From Ferrovibrio sp. MS7 (GTDB taxonomy: Bacteria; Pseudomonadota; Alphaproteobacteria; Ferrovibrionales; Ferrovibrionaceae), in NCBI RefSeq assembly GCF_038404985.1, contig NZ_JBBKBA010000001.1, forward strand, positions 1,206,001-1,270,000: a DNA stretch of 64,000 bases, written 5' to 3'. The translations under genes and the position numbers were made by a program. How positions within the stretch are numbered: the first letter of the stretch is position 1; every line of letters begins with the position of its first letter. This document shows, one piece after another, positions 62,908 through 64,000 of this stretch. The notes under the pieces are model-generated. The model was not told the DNA's origin. It saw only the letters and a program-made list of their open reading frames with translations, and searched no databases.

Positions 62908-63471
62908 ATGACCGCGCTGCTGGATGTCGTCTCGTTAGCCCTGCCGGGCGTCAAGCTGATCCGCCCCACCTTCTTCATGGATGAGCGCGGCTATTTCGGC
63001 GAGGTGTTTCAGACCAGCCGCTTCGCCGCTGCCGGCGTCGACACCGTGTTCGTGCAGGATAACCAGATCTATTCCGAGAAGCGCTTCACGCTGCGCGGCC
63101 TGCATTACCAGGCACCGCCGGCGGCGCAGGCCAAGCTGGTGCGGGCGCTGCGCGGTCGCGCCTATGTGGTGGCGGTGGATATCCGCCGCGGCAGTCCCAG
63201 CTTCGGCCAGCATGTCGGGCAGGAGATTTCCGCCATGGGCGGCGAGCAGCTTTTCATTCCCGCCGGTTTCGCCGATGGGTTTCTCACACTCGATCCGCAG
63301 ACCGAAATGCTGTTCCGCGTCGATCAGTTCTACGATCCGGCGTCAGAGCGCGGCGTCAACTGGCGCGATCCGGCGCTCGGCATCAAATGGCCAGTGCCGC
63401 TGGGCCAGGCGGTGCTTTCGGTGCGTGATGTCGAAGAACTGATGCTCGCCGAGCAGCCCGACCTGCTTTAG
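62908..63471 (+). CDS. rfbC: dTDP-4-dehydrorhamnose 3,5-epimerase
   Basis: A 187-residue cupin-fold enzyme (RmlC/RfbC) of dTDP-L-rhamnose synthesis. The catalytic His is His66 in LRGLHYQAPP, and the family blocks FMDERGYFGEVFQTSRF and VVAVDIRRGSPSFGQ are present. The usual FAHGF motif reads FADGF here (Asp123 for His), a variant near the active site. Tyr in DQFYDPASERGVNW fits the catalytic Tyr. No rfbA, B or D appears in the window; the rest of the set may lie beyond the right edge. Confidence 0.92.
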   Translation: MTALLDVVSLALPGVKLIRPTFFMDERGYFGEVFQTSRFAAAGVDTVFVQDNQIYSEKRFTLRGLHYQAPPAAQAKLVRALRGRAYVVAVDIRRGSPSFGQHVGQEISAMGGEQLFIPAGFADGFLTLDPQTEMLFRVDQFYDPASERGVNWRDPALGIKWPVPLGQAVLSVRDVEELMLAEQPDLL

Positions 63472-64000
63472 AGCAGTACATCCTGCAAAATCGCATCGAG
63501 GTCGCTGCGCGGGCGCCAGCCGGTCGCTTCATGCAGCCGGGCGATGGTAGGCACGCGGATGGTGGCCTCGGCAAAGCCGCTGCCGAATACCTGCGCCACC
63601 GGCACGAAACGCGGCGGCTTGTCACTGCCGGCGGCATGCAATGCGCGCTCGGCGACATGGCGGATGCTGACGCCGGTATCATGGCCGAGATTGACCGGCC
63701 GACCGATCAGCGCGGCGCTTTGCGGGATCAGCAGCAGGGCTTCCACTGCATCCAGCACATGCAGGAAGGCGCGGCGCTGGCTGCCATCACCATGCACTTC
63801 CGGCACATCGCCTTGTTTCAGCGCGGCGGCGAAAGCAGCGATGCATAACCCGGTTTCGGGTCGCTGGCGTGGGCCGGCGATGTTGAACGGACGGATGATC
63901 CAGGTGGCGAGGCCGGCTTCCCCGGCAAGCCCGGCACAAAGCTGCTCCAGCACCATCTTGCCTGCCGCATAGCCCCAGCGCGGCGCAATGCCGAAGCCGC
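63468..64000 (-). CDS. NAD-dependent epimerase/dehydratase, 5' end beyond the window
   Basis: The C-terminal part (about 176 residues) of an extended short-chain dehydrogenase, cut by the right edge. The frame stays open to 64000, and the catalytic YxxxK motif appears as YAAGK at the edge. RPFNIAGPRQRPETG and QRRAFLHVLDAVEALL follow, typical of nucleotide-sugar epimerases such as UDP-glucose 4-epimerase or dehydratases. The ATG at 63956 is internal, not the start. It converges on rfbC with a four-base TTAG overlap and probably belongs to a surface polysaccharide locus. Confidence 0.85.
   Translation of the reverse strand, partial: GFGIAPRWGYAAGKMVLEQLCAGLAGEAGLATWIIRPFNIAGPRQRPETGLCIAAFAAALKQGDVPEVHGDGSQRRAFLHVLDAVEALLLIPQSAALIGRPVNLGHDTGVSIRHVAERALHAAGSDKPPRFVPVAQVFGSGFAEATIRVPTIARLHEATGWRPRSDLDAILQDVLL

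Overview
The window is high-GC, densely coded DNA from an alphaproteobacterium. I place it in or near the Rhodospirillales from gene content: SPINDLY-type TPR glycosyltransferases, many tripartite solute transporters, hutC/hutU, a 5-oxoprolinase set, and interspersed palindromes with the core CGCGGACTTGATCCGCG. That placement is inference. I see no tRNA, rRNA, CRISPR array, transposase or phage gene. No stretch over 300 bases lacks a gene.

Layout. 0.2-9.65 kb: five tandem O-GlcNAc-transferase-like units, three fused into one 2008-residue protein and two as separate, translationally coupled genes. 9.65-12.75 kb: a queuosine-precursor transporter, a MarR regulator divergent from a FabF-type ketosynthase with a palindromic operator between them, and a small secreted protein. 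12.9-23.6 kb: hutU and hutC downstream of an amidase and a peptide ABC transporter (both ATPases fused), divergent from a gamma-glutamyltransferase. 23.8-27.5 kb: NdvA-like ABC exporter, a membrane protein, an old-yellow-enzyme. 27.6-34.6 kb: a LysR regulator and an operon of DUF1445 (D-glutamate cyclase-like), TRAP transporter, DUF2848 and amidase. 34.6-41.5 kb: rimO, queC, a TAXI-TRAP system and another LysR. 41.6-49.7 kb: a DadA-like oxidase, an RpiR/aminotransferase/BKACE operon, pxpBCA and an AraC regulator. 49.9-53.2 kb: two tandem inverse autotransporters. 53.3-62.8 kb: a TetR regulator, a TctCBA transporter and a five-enzyme catabolic operon. 62.9-64.0 kb: rmlC and the 3' part of an epimerase cut by the window edge.

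How the genes fit. Much of the window serves uptake and breakdown of small nitrogenous acids and peptides. Peptide import, gamma-glutamyl transfer, D-glutamate cyclase-like protein, 5-oxoprolinase, urocanase and three transporter types all converge on glutamate and its lactam, each with its own local regulator. Surface modification is the second theme: GT41 enzymes, inverse autotransporters, a glucan-type exporter and rhamnose synthesis.

The strongest new leads are: (1) the five-unit GT41 locus, with an Arg at the position of the diphosphate-binding Lys in all five units and an N-terminal TPR region that shortens step by step; (2) the TetR-controlled TctCBA plus five-enzyme operon, tied together by two GTAAC-N6-GTTAC operators, as an uncharacterised catabolic route; (3) the LysR regulon marked by two ATAAG-N5-CTTAT boxes; (4) tandem inverse autotransporters with near-identical barrels and unrelated beta-helix passengers.
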